Assembly (NCBI GenBank): GCA_023434025.1
Contig: JAEYTL010000008.1
Span: forward strand, 271,434-335,433
DNA: 64,000 bases
Reading direction: 5' to 3'
From: Bacteroidota bacterium
GTDB taxonomy: Bacteria; Bacteroidota; Bacteroidia; Flavobacteriales; Flavobacteriaceae
Within the stretch, counting starts at the first letter, position 1. Each line of letters starts with the position of its first letter. A program made the translations under genes and the position numbers. A model generated the notes under the pieces. The model saw nothing but the letters and a program-made list of their open reading frames with translations, ran no database searches and was not told the origin of the DNA. Below are positions 18,471-27,622 of this stretch, piece by piece.

Positions 18471-18890
18471 ATGAAAATCATCATCCTCAACGGTCCAAAC
18501 TTAAATCTATTGGGAAAAAGAGAACCGGAAGTTTATGGAAGCCAAACATTTGAAGATTATTTTAAAGATTTACAAAAAAAATATCCCGAGGCAGATCTCT
18601 CCTTTTTTCAGAGTAACATTGAAGGTGAATTGATTGATAAAATTCAGGAAAGCGGGTTTTCATTTGATGGAATCATTTTAAATGCGGCAGCATACACACA
18701 CACTTCAGTTGGAATCGGCGATGCGGTAAAAGCGGTTCAAACCCCGGTGATTGAGGTGCATATTTCTAATACTTTTGCCCGAGAAACCTTCAGGCATCAT
18801 TCTTATATTTCACCCAATGCTGCCGGAATTATTGTTGGATTTGGTTTAAAAAGTTATGAACTGGCGTTAATTTCTATCCTAAATAAATAA
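18471..18890 (+). CDS. aroQ: Type II 3-dehydroquinate dehydratase
   Basis: A 139-residue shikimate-pathway enzyme that converts 3-dehydroquinate to 3-dehydroshikimate. Diagnostic stretches are GPNLNLLGKREPEVYG (active-site Arg and Tyr loop), NAAAYTHTSVGIGDA and EVHISNTFARETFRHHSY with the catalytic His. Length is normal and the enzyme forms dodecamers in the cytoplasm. It is divergent from the M14 pair. A short hairpin (AGACAAccaaTTGTCT, 18896-18911) follows the stop. Confidence 0.96.
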   Translation: MKIIILNGPNLNLLGKREPEVYGSQTFEDYFKDLQKKYPEADLSFFQSNIEGELIDKIQESGFSFDGIILNAAAYTHTSVGIGDAVKAVQTPVIEVHISNTFARETFRHHSYISPNAAGIIVGFGLKSYELALISILNK

Positions 18891-18941
18891 ATTTCAGACA
18901 ACCAATTGTCTAAAAATCGGCTATCCCAATAAAAAAATTAT

Positions 18942-21419
18942 ATGAAAAAACTGCTGCTTTTAGTTGTTTGCTTATACTCGATTTTGTCATATGCTCAGAT
19001 CAGAGGTACAATTACAGACGAAGCCGGCTTGCCGATCCCTTTTGTGAACATCTATATTGAAAACACTTACATCGGAACAACTTCCAACGAAAAAGGCCAG
19101 TATGAGTTAACTATTCAGAATAAAAATCAGATTGTTGTGGTTTTTCAATATTTAGGTTATAAAACGCAAAAACATAACTTAAAAATAGATAAATCTCCCT
19201 ATATTTTTAATGTTAAATTAGTAGAGGAAAATTATAACCTGAATGAAGTAGTTGTAACTTCCAAAGAGAATCCTGCCAACGGAATTATCAGAAACGCCAT
19301 TGCAAACCGGAAAAAAAACAGCATGAAAACGGCTCGGTTTACAGCCGATTTTTATTCGAGAGGAATTTTCAGATTGAAAAATGCTCCCAAGAAAATTTTA
19401 GGTCAGGAAATCGGCGATTTTGACGGAGCATTGGATTCTACCGGAACGGGTATTTTATATTTATCTGAAACCGTATCAAAAATCATCTTTGAAAAACCCG
19501 ATAATCTGAATGAAAAAATTATCGCTTCTAAAATCAGCGGAAGAGACAATGGCTTTAGCTATAATACTGCCCGGTCAACCATTTATGATTTTTATGACAA
19601 CACGATTCAGCTCAGCATCAGTATGATTTCCCCCATAGCCGATAATGCTTTTAGTTATTATAATTACAGGTTGGATGGTACTTTTTATGACGAAAGAAAT
19701 AACCTCATCAACAAAATCAAAGTTATTCCGAGAAGAGACACAGAGCCTGTTTTTGAGGGCTATATTTACATTCTGGAAGATTCCTGGGCAATATACGGCA
19801 TTGATCTTGACATCAAGGGCTACCGGATGAAAGAAGAATTCCTGGATGTTATGAAATTAAAACAAAACTATAGTTTTAACGAAAACAACCAGCTTTGGGC
19901 CAAGAACTCGCAAAGTTTAGAATTTGAAGCCGGTGCTTTTGGCATCAAGTTTACCGGAAAATTTACGCATGTGTACAGCAATTATGATTTTAAAGAGGCT
20001 TTTGAGAAAAGAACTTTTTCTAAGGAGATTTTAAGTTTTGAAGCCAATGCCAACAAAAAAGATTCTGCTTACTGGAATCTCATGCGTCCCGTCCCTCTGA
20101 CCGAAGAGGAAAATTCAGATTATATCAGAAAAGACAGTATTCAGCTGGTACGCAAGTCTAAACCCTATTTAGATTCTATTGACAGAAAAAACAATCAATT
20201 TAAAATCAGTAAACTATTAACCGGCTACAGCTTTCAAAATTCCGAAAAAAATTGGCGTTTAAATTATGGCGGATTAATCAAAGCTCCTAATTTCAATACG
20301 GTGCAGGGCTGGAATATCTCTACCGATTTATCTTATACGAAACGCAATGATGAAAAGCGTAAATATACCACTTTTGGCACGCGATTTAATTATGGATTTG
20401 CAGAAGAAAAATTAAGGGCAACCGGATATTTTGCGGCTCGACTGAATTCAAAAACAAATAGTTATTTTTCTATTTCCGGCGGAAGTCAGGCTGTTCAGTT
20501 TAATCAAAGCCAGCCGATCAGTCCGTTTTTGAATTCCATAGCCACCTTGTTTTTTAAAGAAAACTACATGAAACTCTTTGAAAAAAACTTTGCGGGAGCC
20601 AGTTACAGTCAGGAAATCATCAATGGCTTATATGCCAGTGCAACCATTGAATATGCCGAACGCAAACCCCTTTTTAACAACACCGGTTATGTTTTGATAA
20701 AAAACAACAAGGAATATTTATCCAATCATCCGCTCGATTCTGCTGATTTTACCAATGCCGGAATTGAAAAACACAACCTGATGAAATTCAATCTGAACAC
20801 CCGGATTAATTTCGGACAAAAATACCTATCCAGACCGGACGGAAAAATCAATATTTCCGATAATGATTACCCAACCCTGTTTTTAGGCTATGAAAAAGGA
20901 TTTGCCGGAAATGATTCAAAATACAATTACGATTTTATTGCCGGAAGAATTTTTTATGAAAAATCACTTTCCAACAAAGGAACTTTTGCCATTAATTTAA
21001 AAGGCGGAAAGTTCTTTAATGCAGAAGAGATTTCATTGGTGGATTACAGGCATTTTAACGGCAATTTAATCAATGTAAGTGCCGAGAACCGTTACCTGAA
21101 CAATTTTAATCTTCTTTCCTACTATTCACACAGTACTAACAACAGTTATATGGAAACGCATATTGAACATAATTTTGATGGCTTTGTGATGAATAAAATT
21201 CCGGTGCTGAACAAACTAAAATCAACCTTAATTATAGGCTATCACCAGTTAGCTGTTCCGGAGGTCAAAACATACCAGGAATTTAGTGTGGGGTTGGACA
21301 AATTAGGATTTGGCAAATTCAAGTTACTCCGGTTAGATTATGTTCGTTCTTACCATGGAAGCCAATATGCCGGAGACGGGTTTATGTTTGGTTTACAACT
21401 GTTGAGCATTTTTGACTAA
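18942..21419 (+). CDS. DUF5686 / CarboxypepD-reg outer-membrane protein
   Basis: An 825-residue secreted protein. The signal peptide (MKKLLLLVVCLYSILSYAQ) is followed by a CarboxypepD-reg-like domain (IRGTITDEAGLPIPFVNIYI, about 20-105) and then by ~700 residues of DUF5686, a predicted large outer-membrane barrel without a TonB plug domain. Repeated aromatic/acidic strand patterns run to the C-terminal RSYHGSQYAGDGFMFGLQLL. The family function is unknown. It stands alone between aroQ and murA. Its stop codon TAA (21417-21419) lies inside the first unit of an 18-base tandem repeat. Confidence 0.85.
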   Translation: MKKLLLLVVCLYSILSYAQIRGTITDEAGLPIPFVNIYIENTYIGTTSNEKGQYELTIQNKNQIVVVFQYLGYKTQKHNLKIDKSPYIFNVKLVEENYNLNEVVVTSKENPANGIIRNAIANRKKNSMKTARFTADFYSRGIFRLKNAPKKILGQEIGDFDGALDSTGTGILYLSETVSKIIFEKPDNLNEKIIASKISGRDNGFSYNTARSTIYDFYDNTIQLSISMISPIADNAFSYYNYRLDGTFYDERNNLINKIKVIPRRDTEPVFEGYIYILEDSWAIYGIDLDIKGYRMKEEFLDVMKLKQNYSFNENNQLWAKNSQSLEFEAGAFGIKFTGKFTHVYSNYDFKEAFEKRTFSKEILSFEANANKKDSAYWNLMRPVPLTEEENSDYIRKDSIQLVRKSKPYLDSIDRKNNQFKISKLLTGYSFQNSEKNWRLNYGGLIKAPNFNTVQGWNISTDLSYTKRNDEKRKYTTFGTRFNYGFAEEKLRATGYFAARLNSKTNSYFSISGGSQAVQFNQSQPISPFLNSIATLFFKENYMKLFEKNFAGASYSQEIINGLYASATIEYAERKPLFNNTGYVLIKNNKEYLSNHPLDSADFTNAGIEKHNLMKFNLNTRINFGQKYLSRPDGKINISDNDYPTLFLGYEKGFAGNDSKYNYDFIAGRIFYEKSLSNKGTFAINLKGGKFFNAEEISLVDYRHFNGNLINVSAENRYLNNFNLLSYYSHSTNNSYMETHIEHNFDGFVMNKIPVLNKLKSTLIIGYHQLAVPEVKTYQEFSVGLDKLGFGKFKLLRLDYVRSYHGSQYAGDGFMFGLQLLSIFD

Positions 21420-21457
21420 AAAAGTATTTTTTACTAAAAAAGTATTTTTTACTAAAA
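21415..21457 (+). repeat. 18-base tandem repeat over a stop codon
   Basis: ACTAAAAAAGTATTTTTT occurs at 21415-21432 and 21433-21450 and a third partial copy starts at 21451. The DUF5686 stop codon lies in the first copy. Confidence 0.85.
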
Positions 21458-21458
21458 G

Positions 21459-21496
21459 AAAAAGAGCGGAAAAAATAAATATTTTCCGCTCTTTTT
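21459..21496. terminator. Bidirectional terminator between DUF5686 gene and murA
   Basis: AAAAGAGCGGAAAA pairs with TTTTCCGCTCTTTT with A and T runs on both sides, serving both convergent genes. Confidence 0.85.
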
Positions 21497-21512
21497 ATCT
21501 TTCAGGATTACA

Positions 21513-22823
21513 TTACACCCGTACTATATTTGCACCAATAGCTCTTAAACGTTCATCGATTCGTTCATAGCCACGATCGATTTGTTCTATGTTTTGAATC
21601 GTACTTGTTCCTTTGGCTGATAACGCCGCAATCAACAGCGAAATCCCGGCCCGGATATCGGGTGACGACATGGTCGTTGCTTTTAGCTGCGACTGAAAAT
21701 TGTGTCCGATAACAATAGCCCGGTGCGGGTCGCAAAGAATAATTTTTGCTCCCATATCAATCAGTTTGTCCACAAAGAATAAACGGCTTTCAAACATTTT
21801 CTGATGAATTAACACCTCGCCTTTTGCCTGTGTGGCCACCACCAGAACGATACTCAATAAATCCGGCGTAAATCCGGGCCACGGAGCATCAGCTACCGTA
21901 AGAATGGAACCATCAATATCTTTTTTAATCTCATAACCGTCTTTGTGTTCCGGAATATAAATATCATCACCCCTGCGTTCCAGTGTAATTCCTAATTTTC
22001 TGAAAACAGACGGAATAACTCCCAGATTTTCCCAACTCACATTCTTAATTGTGATTTCGCTTCGGGTCATGGCCGCTAATCCGATCCAGCTTCCGATTTC
22101 AATCATATCCGGAAGAATCCGGTGCGTGCATCCGCCTAAACTTTCAACACCTTCAATAGTCAATAAATTGGAACCAACTCCGGTAATCTTTGCTCCCATT
22201 GAATTGAGCATTCCGCATAATTGTTGCAAGTATGGCTCACAAGCAGCGTTATAAATGGTAGTTATGCCTTCTGCCAAAACAGAAGCCATTACGATGTTTG
22301 CTGTTCCTGTTACTGAAGCTTCATCCAAAAGCATATAAGCTCCTTTCAGACGGCCTTCATTTTCAACACCATAAAAATGGTCTTCTCTATTATATCTGAA
22401 TTTTGCACCTAAATTGATAAATCCTTCAAAGTGTGTATCCAGTCTTCTTCTTCCAATTTTATCGCCCCCCGGTTTAGGAATATAGCCTTTTCCGAAACGG
22501 GCTAAAAGTGGCCCTACAATCATAATGGAACCACGCAACGAACCTCCTTCTTTTTTAAAAGCTTCGGTCTCCAGATAACCAACATTGACTTCATCTGCCT
22601 GAAACGTAATGGATCCCGGACCGTTCTTTTGCATTTTTACACCTAAATTCCCCAAAAGTGTGATCAGCTTATTAACATCCAAAATATCCGGAATATTGTT
22701 AATTGTCACTTTTTCAGGTGTAAGCAGTACAGTGCATAAAATCTGTAACGCCTCATTTTTGGCTCCCTGCGGATGGATTTCCCCTTTGAGACGATGACCG
22801 CCCTCTATTTTGAATGTTCCCAT
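21513..22823 (-). CDS. murA: UDP-N-acetylglucosamine 1-carboxyvinyltransferase (MurA), Asp-type
   Basis: A 436-residue enzyme of the first committed step of peptidoglycan synthesis, transferring enolpyruvyl from PEP to UDP-GlcNAc. Family marks include GAKNEALQ near the N-terminus (Lys22/Asn23 of the active site) and ASVTGTANIVMASVLAEG. The active-site loop reads KPGGDKIGRRRLDTHF: the Cys attacked by fosfomycin in E. coli (Cys115) is Asp121 here. Asp at this site is known from naturally fosfomycin-tolerant MurA proteins and keeps activity. Last gene of a minus-strand unit with the DUF493 and DUF4290 genes. Confidence 0.95.
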   Translation of the reverse strand: MGTFKIEGGHRLKGEIHPQGAKNEALQILCTVLLTPEKVTINNIPDILDVNKLITLLGNLGVKMQKNGPGSITFQADEVNVGYLETEAFKKEGGSLRGSIMIVGPLLARFGKGYIPKPGGDKIGRRRLDTHFEGFINLGAKFRYNREDHFYGVENEGRLKGAYMLLDEASVTGTANIVMASVLAEGITTIYNAACEPYLQQLCGMLNSMGAKITGVGSNLLTIEGVESLGGCTHRILPDMIEIGSWIGLAAMTRSEITIKNVSWENLGVIPSVFRKLGITLERRGDDIYIPEHKDGYEIKKDIDGSILTVADAPWPGFTPDLLSIVLVVATQAKGEVLIHQKMFESRLFFVDKLIDMGAKIILCDPHRAIVIGHNFQSQLKATTMSSPDIRAGISLLIAALSAKGTSTIQNIEQIDRGYERIDERLRAIGANIVRV

Positions 22824-22838
22824 ATTCGTCTTCAGCGA

Positions 22839-23543
22839 TTATTTCTGGTTGTTATTTTTAAATGCTTTTGTTTTATTGTTTTTATTCTTTTTGTTAAGCT
22901 GATTTTTCTGAGCAGAAGGCACATTTTTATTAGATATTTTTTTATTGGTCCGCATTAAATCCGTTGTATTCAGCAATTCTTCCGTACTTTGATGCAAATC
23001 GATTCTTCCGCCGGAAAGTTCAAGCAGATGGTCAAAAATAGCCGTATCCTCTACCGTATCTTTGTTCCAGCTCAGATACGATTTTTTCATATGATTGGCG
23101 ATTACTTTGATGAGAGCTGACTTCAATTCGCTTTCCTCCCAACTATTGGCCACATCAATCATATATTTGATGTTATTGCCATAAAAACGGTACTTCGGGT
23201 TCTTTTGCGGATAATCCAGCCGTTCCGGTTTCAGGTTAATCACATCCCGGGTAGGAATGGGATAAGGGCTATCTACATCCAGCTTAAAATCAGACATGAT
23301 AAAAATCTGATCCCAAAGCTTATGCTGAAAATCAAGCACATCCCGCAGGTGCGGATTTAAACTTCCCATAACTTTGATGATATACCGGGCCGCTTTGTTA
23401 CGCTCTTCCCGGTCTTCAATAACGGTTGCCTGATCAATGAGCTTCTGCAAATGGCGTCCGTATTCCGGAATCATCAAATGAGGCCGCTCGGCGTTATATT
23501 CCAAAACATGCACCACATTGTGTGCTTTTTCATTATGCGTCAT
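22839..23543 (-). CDS. DUF4290 domain protein
   Basis: A 234-residue protein matching DUF4290, a Bacteroidota family of unknown function located before murA. Typical parts are LEYNAERPHLMIPEYGRHLQ, GSLNPHLRDVLDFQHKLWDQ and YPIPTRD. The C-terminal ~35 residues are very basic and Asn/Lys-rich (NQLNKKNKNNKTKAFKNNN), suggesting nucleic-acid or acidic-surface contact, or disorder. There is no signal peptide. The short spacings on both sides (10 and 15 bases) point to an operon with the DUF493 gene and murA. Confidence 0.88.
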   Translation of the reverse strand: MTHNEKAHNVVHVLEYNAERPHLMIPEYGRHLQKLIDQATVIEDREERNKAARYIIKVMGSLNPHLRDVLDFQHKLWDQIFIMSDFKLDVDSPYPIPTRDVINLKPERLDYPQKNPKYRFYGNNIKYMIDVANSWEESELKSALIKVIANHMKKSYLSWNKDTVEDTAIFDHLLELSGGRIDLHQSTEELLNTTDLMRTNKKISNKNVPSAQKNQLNKKNKNNKTKAFKNNNQK

Positions 23544-23553
23544 TTTTATATTT

Positions 23554-23838
23554 TTAAAGCGAAATTATACCTTCAATAGTAGAAACTTCCTGGTATTTTT
23601 CTACCACGTGTTCCGGACTTTCCATATTGACGTTAACGGACACACTGGTAAACTTTCCTGTTTTAGATTGTACCGTGTTTATCACTGCCCCCATATTATT
23701 AAAGGCATCTTCGACCGCAATTATTTTTGACATCTCGGTGGGAACAATAAATTTATAAAGGTAAATGGAAGGCCAGGTTGAAGTCGTTCTTAATTCTTCT
23801 TTCAGTCTTTCATAAAATTCTTCCGTCTTTTTATCCAT
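23554..23838 (-). CDS. DUF493 (YbeD-like) protein
   Basis: A 94-residue ferredoxin-like-fold protein of the DUF493/YbeD family. The pattern WPSIYLYKFIVPTEMSK, then FTSVSVNVNMESPEHVVEKY matches. YbeD resembles the ACT-like regulatory domain and its job is unknown; in E. coli it lies near lipoate genes. Here it leads the transcript of DUF4290 and murA. A perfect -7 box lies 18 bases upstream. Confidence 0.85.
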   Translation of the reverse strand: MDKKTEEFYERLKEELRTTSTWPSIYLYKFIVPTEMSKIIAVEDAFNNMGAVINTVQSKTGKFTSVSVNVNMESPEHVVEKYQEVSTIEGIISL

Positions 23839-23855
23839 AGCTTTTTTATTATACG

Positions 23856-23863
23856 CAAATATA
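23856..23863 (-). promoter_or_regulatory. -7 box of the DUF493-DUF4290-murA unit
   Basis: On the minus strand TATATTTG matches TAnnTTTG perfectly. The -33 region reads TTTCTG, a weaker match. The predicted start near 23850 lies just before the ATG at 23838. Confidence 0.5.
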
Positions 23864-24005
23864 CAGTAATGATTTTAGATTTCAGAAAATTGAAAATGAA
23901 TTTTAATGATTTCTGGTTTTATGCACACCTTTACGCTTTTGAATTTGAATCATCCGGTAAAAACAGGATCTCAAAATAATGAAGTGGTTTAAAATTGATC
24001 AAAAG

Positions 24006-24039
24006 TTTGTATATAAACTGAGTATTTTTCTAAATTTAC
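24006..24039 (+). promoter_or_regulatory. Promoter of the ATPase-recQ-fmt unit
   Basis: TTTG at 24006-24009 and TAAATTTA at 24031-24038 (one mismatch from TAnnTTTG), 21 bases apart. The GTG start at 24057 follows. Confidence 0.5.
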
Positions 24040-24056
24040 CCCCTTATTGAATACAT

Positions 24057-24596
24057 GTGAACAAAGAGATTATAGTTATTACAGGCGGTCCCGGAACGGG
24101 TAAAACAACCATTATCAACGGATTGATTGAAAAAGGCTTTACTTGTTTTCCTGAAATATCCAGAGAAATCATTAACGATGCCCGAAAACAAGGAATTGAA
24201 CAATTGTTTCTGGAAAAACCGCTATTGTTTAGCGAATTATTGCTGGAAGGGAGAAAAAAACAATATCACCAAGCCATTGTCCATGATAAAGAACTCATTT
24301 TTTTAGATCGTGGCATTCCTGATATTCTGGCCTATATGCATTATATCGGAGACAGCTATCCGGCATTTTTTGATGAAGAATGCATAAGCAATCCCTACAC
24401 AAAAGTATTTCTTCTGCCGCCATGGGAAGATATTTATCAATCGGACGAAGAACGTTATGAAAACTTTGAACAAGCCAAACTTATCTACAATCACCTCAAA
24501 GAAACCTATCAAAAATATGGTTATGAACTCATTGAAGTGCCGTTTGGGTGCATAGATAACAGAATTCTTTTTATCTTAGAGGCCATATCGCGATAA
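24057..24596 (+). CDS. Small AAA-type ATPase / nucleotide kinase-like protein
   Basis: A 179-residue P-loop protein beginning with GTG and reading MNKEIIVITGGPGTGKTTII. The Walker A motif is GGPGTGKTT at residue 10, and ELIFLDRGIPDILAYMHYIG is a Walker B-like DRG segment seen in NadR/ATPase-like kinases. It belongs to the short single-domain AAA_28-type ATPases. The substrate is not known. The GTG is preferred because the only ATG nearby (24055) is followed at once by TGA. It is followed four bases later by recQ, so the two are probably transcribed together. Confidence 0.8.
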   Translation: MNKEIIVITGGPGTGKTTIINGLIEKGFTCFPEISREIINDARKQGIEQLFLEKPLLFSELLLEGRKKQYHQAIVHDKELIFLDRGIPDILAYMHYIGDSYPAFFDEECISNPYTKVFLLPPWEDIYQSDEERYENFEQAKLIYNHLKETYQKYGYELIEVPFGCIDNRILFILEAISR

Positions 24597-24600
24597 AAGA

Positions 24601-26493
24601 ATGTTAAACGCCGAAGAAATTTTAAAAAAATACTGGGGGTATGATGAATTCCGTCCCCCTCAAAAAGAAATTATCACTGCCGTTTTATCCGGATCAGATG
24701 CCTTTGGATTGATGCCTACAGGCGGCGGAAAGTCAATCTGCTTTCAGGTTCCGGCTTTAATGACAGAAGGAATTTGTTTAGTCATCTCTCCACTGATTGC
24801 ATTGATGAAGGATCAGGTTGAGAACCTGACCAAAAGAGCGATCAAAGCCATCGCTTTAACCGGAGGAATCTCTGCCGACGAAACCATTACACTGCTGGAC
24901 AACTGTTTATATGGCAATTACAAATTTCTGTACCTGTCTCCTGAACGATTAGAGCAGGATTGGGTGTTGGAAAAAATTAAAAATCTGCCCCTTAATTTAA
25001 TTGCGATAGATGAAGCACATTGCGTGTCACAATGGGGGCATGATTTTAGACCATCCTACTTAAAAATCAATCAATTAAAAACTTTTTTTCCTGCCGTTCC
25101 TTTTCTGGCCCTGACAGCTTCGGCCACCGAACGGGTTAAAAAAGACATTATTGATCAGCTGGCATTAAACAAACCGGCGGTTTTTCAAAAATCTTTTGTC
25201 CGGGAAAACATTGCCTATATGGTTGTCGAAACGGAAGATAAGCTATATAAAATTGAACAAATCCTGAGCAAAAACCCTGAATCATCCATTATATACGTGA
25301 GGAACAGAAAATCCTGCTATGCTATTTCCGGTCAGCTACAGCAAATGGGGTTTAAAACGGCTTTTTATCATGGTGGTCTGCCAATGAAAGAAAAGGCAAG
25401 GAACATGGCATTATGGATGAACGAAAAAGTGCAGGTGATGGTGGCAACCAATGCTTTTGGAATGGGCATTGACAAAGCCAATGTAAAGACAGTTATTCAC
25501 ATTCAGCTGCCTGAAAATATTGAAAATTATTATCAGGAAGCCGGTCGGGCCGGAAGAAACGGCAAAAAATCGTATGCCGTTTTATTGGTCGGGCCAGCCG
25601 ATGTTATCTCAGCCAGAGCACAATTTATTGCCGGTTTACCTGACAAGGAATTTCTGAAAACGGTTTATATTAAACTGTGTAACTATTTTCAAATTGCATA
25701 TGGCGAGGGAATAAACCAACAATTTCCGTTTAACCTGAACCATTTTTGTGCACAATATCATTTTCCCGTTTTGAAAACCTATACCGGATTACAATTTTTA
25801 GACCGACAGGGAGTTATTCATTTTACACAGGAATATTCAGAAAAAATAAGTATTCAATTCATCATAGAAAGTAAAGAAGTAATCCGCTACATCAGCCTGA
25901 ACCCTTCTGACGAAGAAATTCTGTTGGCTTTTTTACGTACTTATTCCGGAATTTATGAATATCAGACAACCGTTAACCTCTCGCTCATTGCCCGAAAAAG
26001 TAATAGCAGCGAACAACAGATTGAACAGGTTTTGAACAGGCTTAAAGAAAAAGGAATTGTTGATTATACAGCCAAAAACAACGATGCCGTGATAACTTTC
26101 AACGAAGTGCGTGAAGATGAACGTACCATTAACCGAGTTTCCAAATACCTGGAAAAACAAAACAATTTAAAAAGAGAACAACTGGAAGAAGTTTTCCACT
26201 ATGTTACCCAAAACGAAATTTGTAAAAGCAGGTTTATTTTGACCTATTTTGGCGAGAAAAACACCCACAACTGCGGGATTTGTTCCTACTGCATTGCCAA
26301 GAAAGAAAAAATAGCCGATTCAAATCAAATCGGTTCATTGATTCTGAATTTACTTTCAGAAAAAGCTTATTCTTCCCGCGAGTTGGAGAAAATAATTGAC
26401 TGTAAAGAACAGGGGCTTATCTTTGCCCTGCAGGAACTGTTGGATGAAGAAAAAATTAAAGTTCTTCCCGATAATAAATACACTAAAGCTTAA
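24601..26493 (+). CDS. recQ: ATP-dependent DNA helicase RecQ (short type)
   Basis: A 630-residue SF2 3'-5' DNA helicase. Motifs: Walker A MPTGGGKSICFQVPA (~residue 40), DEAH box IAIDEAHCVSQWGHDFRPSY (~135), LALTASATERV, and motif VI YYQEAGRAGRNGKKSYA. The RecQ-type zinc site is seen as Cys in ICKSRFILTYFGE followed by CGICSYC. No complete HRDC domain follows. RecQ unwinds recombination and replication intermediates. It is co-oriented with and two bases from fmt. A second RecQ domain in this window belongs to the giant fusion at 39067-43914. Confidence 0.92.
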   Translation: MLNAEEILKKYWGYDEFRPPQKEIITAVLSGSDAFGLMPTGGGKSICFQVPALMTEGICLVISPLIALMKDQVENLTKRAIKAIALTGGISADETITLLDNCLYGNYKFLYLSPERLEQDWVLEKIKNLPLNLIAIDEAHCVSQWGHDFRPSYLKINQLKTFFPAVPFLALTASATERVKKDIIDQLALNKPAVFQKSFVRENIAYMVVETEDKLYKIEQILSKNPESSIIYVRNRKSCYAISGQLQQMGFKTAFYHGGLPMKEKARNMALWMNEKVQVMVATNAFGMGIDKANVKTVIHIQLPENIENYYQEAGRAGRNGKKSYAVLLVGPADVISARAQFIAGLPDKEFLKTVYIKLCNYFQIAYGEGINQQFPFNLNHFCAQYHFPVLKTYTGLQFLDRQGVIHFTQEYSEKISIQFIIESKEVIRYISLNPSDEEILLAFLRTYSGIYEYQTTVNLSLIARKSNSSEQQIEQVLNRLKEKGIVDYTAKNNDAVITFNEVREDERTINRVSKYLEKQNNLKREQLEEVFHYVTQNEICKSRFILTYFGEKNTHNCGICSYCIAKKEKIADSNQIGSLILNLLSEKAYSSRELEKIIDCKEQGLIFALQELLDEEKIKVLPDNKYTKA

Positions 26494-26495
26494 CT

Positions 26496-27443
26496 ATGGA
26501 AAAATTACGTATTGTTTTTATGGGAACACCCGATTTTGCCGTTGGGATTTTAGAGGCGATTTTGCAACACCACTATGAGGTAGTTGCTGTAATCACTGCC
26601 CCAGATAAACCGGCGGGAAGAGGACAAAAACTAAACACCTCTGCCGTTAAAGAATTTGCTCTTCAAAAAGGACTGAAGATACTTCAGCCGACCAATTTAA
26701 AAGATGAAACTTTTTTAAACGAATTAAAAGACCTCCATGCCAACTGTCAGGTTGTTGTTGCCTTCAGGATGTTACCGGAAGTGGTTTGGAAAATGCCAAA
26801 ACTCGGTACTTTTAACCTGCATGCTTCGCTTCTTCCAAATTACAGAGGAGCCGCCCCCATCCACTGGGCCATCATTAACGGAGAAACCAAAACAGGGGTA
26901 ACCACTTTTTTTATTGACGACAAGATTGATACCGGTGCTCTAATCCTTTCAGCTGAAACCGCTATTGAACCGGACGAAAATGTTGGTCAATTGCACGACC
27001 GGTTAATGATGCTGGGCAGCAAGACAGTTATTGAAACACTTCGTTTAATTGAAAGCGGAACAGTTCAGACAACTCTACAAACCGATTCTCCTGACATCAA
27101 AACAGCTTATAAACTTAATCGGGATAATTGTAAAATTGATTGGACAAAATCTGGCCGGGAAATTTACAACTTAATCAGAGGGTTAAATCCGTATCCGGTC
27201 GCCTGGTGTCTGCTACAGGATGAAGAACAGGAATGGAATGTAAAAATCTATGAAGCCACTTTTAAACAAGAAAAACACACGTTTACCGCCGGAAAAGTTA
27301 TCACCGCTAAAAAAGAAATGAAAATCGCCGTCAACGATGGTTTTATATATCCCGTCCGTTTACAGTTTCCCGGAAAAAAGAAAATGGAAGTTCAGGAATT
27401 GCTTAACGGCATAAAGTTTTCTGTTGCCACAAGGGCTCTCTAA
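26496..27443 (+). CDS. fmt: Methionyl-tRNA formyltransferase
   Basis: A 315-residue enzyme that formylates initiator Met-tRNA with 10-formyl-THF. The N-terminal formyltransferase domain shows MGTPDFAVGIL and the signature LHASLLPNYRGAAPIHWAIINGE with the catalytic Asn/His region. The C-terminal OB-like domain binds tRNA. Length is normal. It ends a run of three closely spaced plus-strand genes, and HU follows with its own promoter. Confidence 0.95.
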   Translation: MEKLRIVFMGTPDFAVGILEAILQHHYEVVAVITAPDKPAGRGQKLNTSAVKEFALQKGLKILQPTNLKDETFLNELKDLHANCQVVVAFRMLPEVVWKMPKLGTFNLHASLLPNYRGAAPIHWAIINGETKTGVTTFFIDDKIDTGALILSAETAIEPDENVGQLHDRLMMLGSKTVIETLRLIESGTVQTTLQTDSPDIKTAYKLNRDNCKIDWTKSGREIYNLIRGLNPYPVAWCLLQDEEQEWNVKIYEATFKQEKHTFTAGKVITAKKEMKIAVNDGFIYPVRLQFPGKKKMEVQELLNGIKFSVATRAL

Positions 27444-27492
27444 GTCTTGAAAATACTCAAAAAAGAGTAAATATCCGACGAACGGCACCCCT

Positions 27493-27522
27493 TTATCAAC
27501 AATACAACCCAAGTTATCAACA
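27493..27522 (+). promoter_or_regulatory. Two DnaA-box-like sites upstream of HU
   Basis: TTATCAACA at 27493-27501 and again at 27514-27522, same orientation, 21 bases start to start (two helical turns), just upstream of the HU promoter. One base differs from TTATCCACA. Binding is not shown. Confidence 0.35.
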
Positions 27523-27548
27523 AAAAGAACGAAAACTCACGAAAACAC

Positions 27549-27578
27549 TTGTACAATAAGGAAATCCTATTAAATTTG
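27549..27578 (+). promoter_or_regulatory. Promoter of the HU gene
   Basis: TTG at 27549-27551, a 19-base spacer and a perfect TAAATTTG at 27571-27578. The predicted start near 27585 makes the upstream in-frame ATG at 27593 unlikely as the real start. Confidence 0.75.
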
Positions 27579-27622
27579 TTTTAATTAACTTTATGTTTAA
27601 CCAACAATTAATAACTATTATT

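Noticed and set aside
27593..27622. Upstream in-frame ATG of the HU gene
   Set aside because: It would add ten residues not seen in HU proteins and lies almost at the predicted transcript start.
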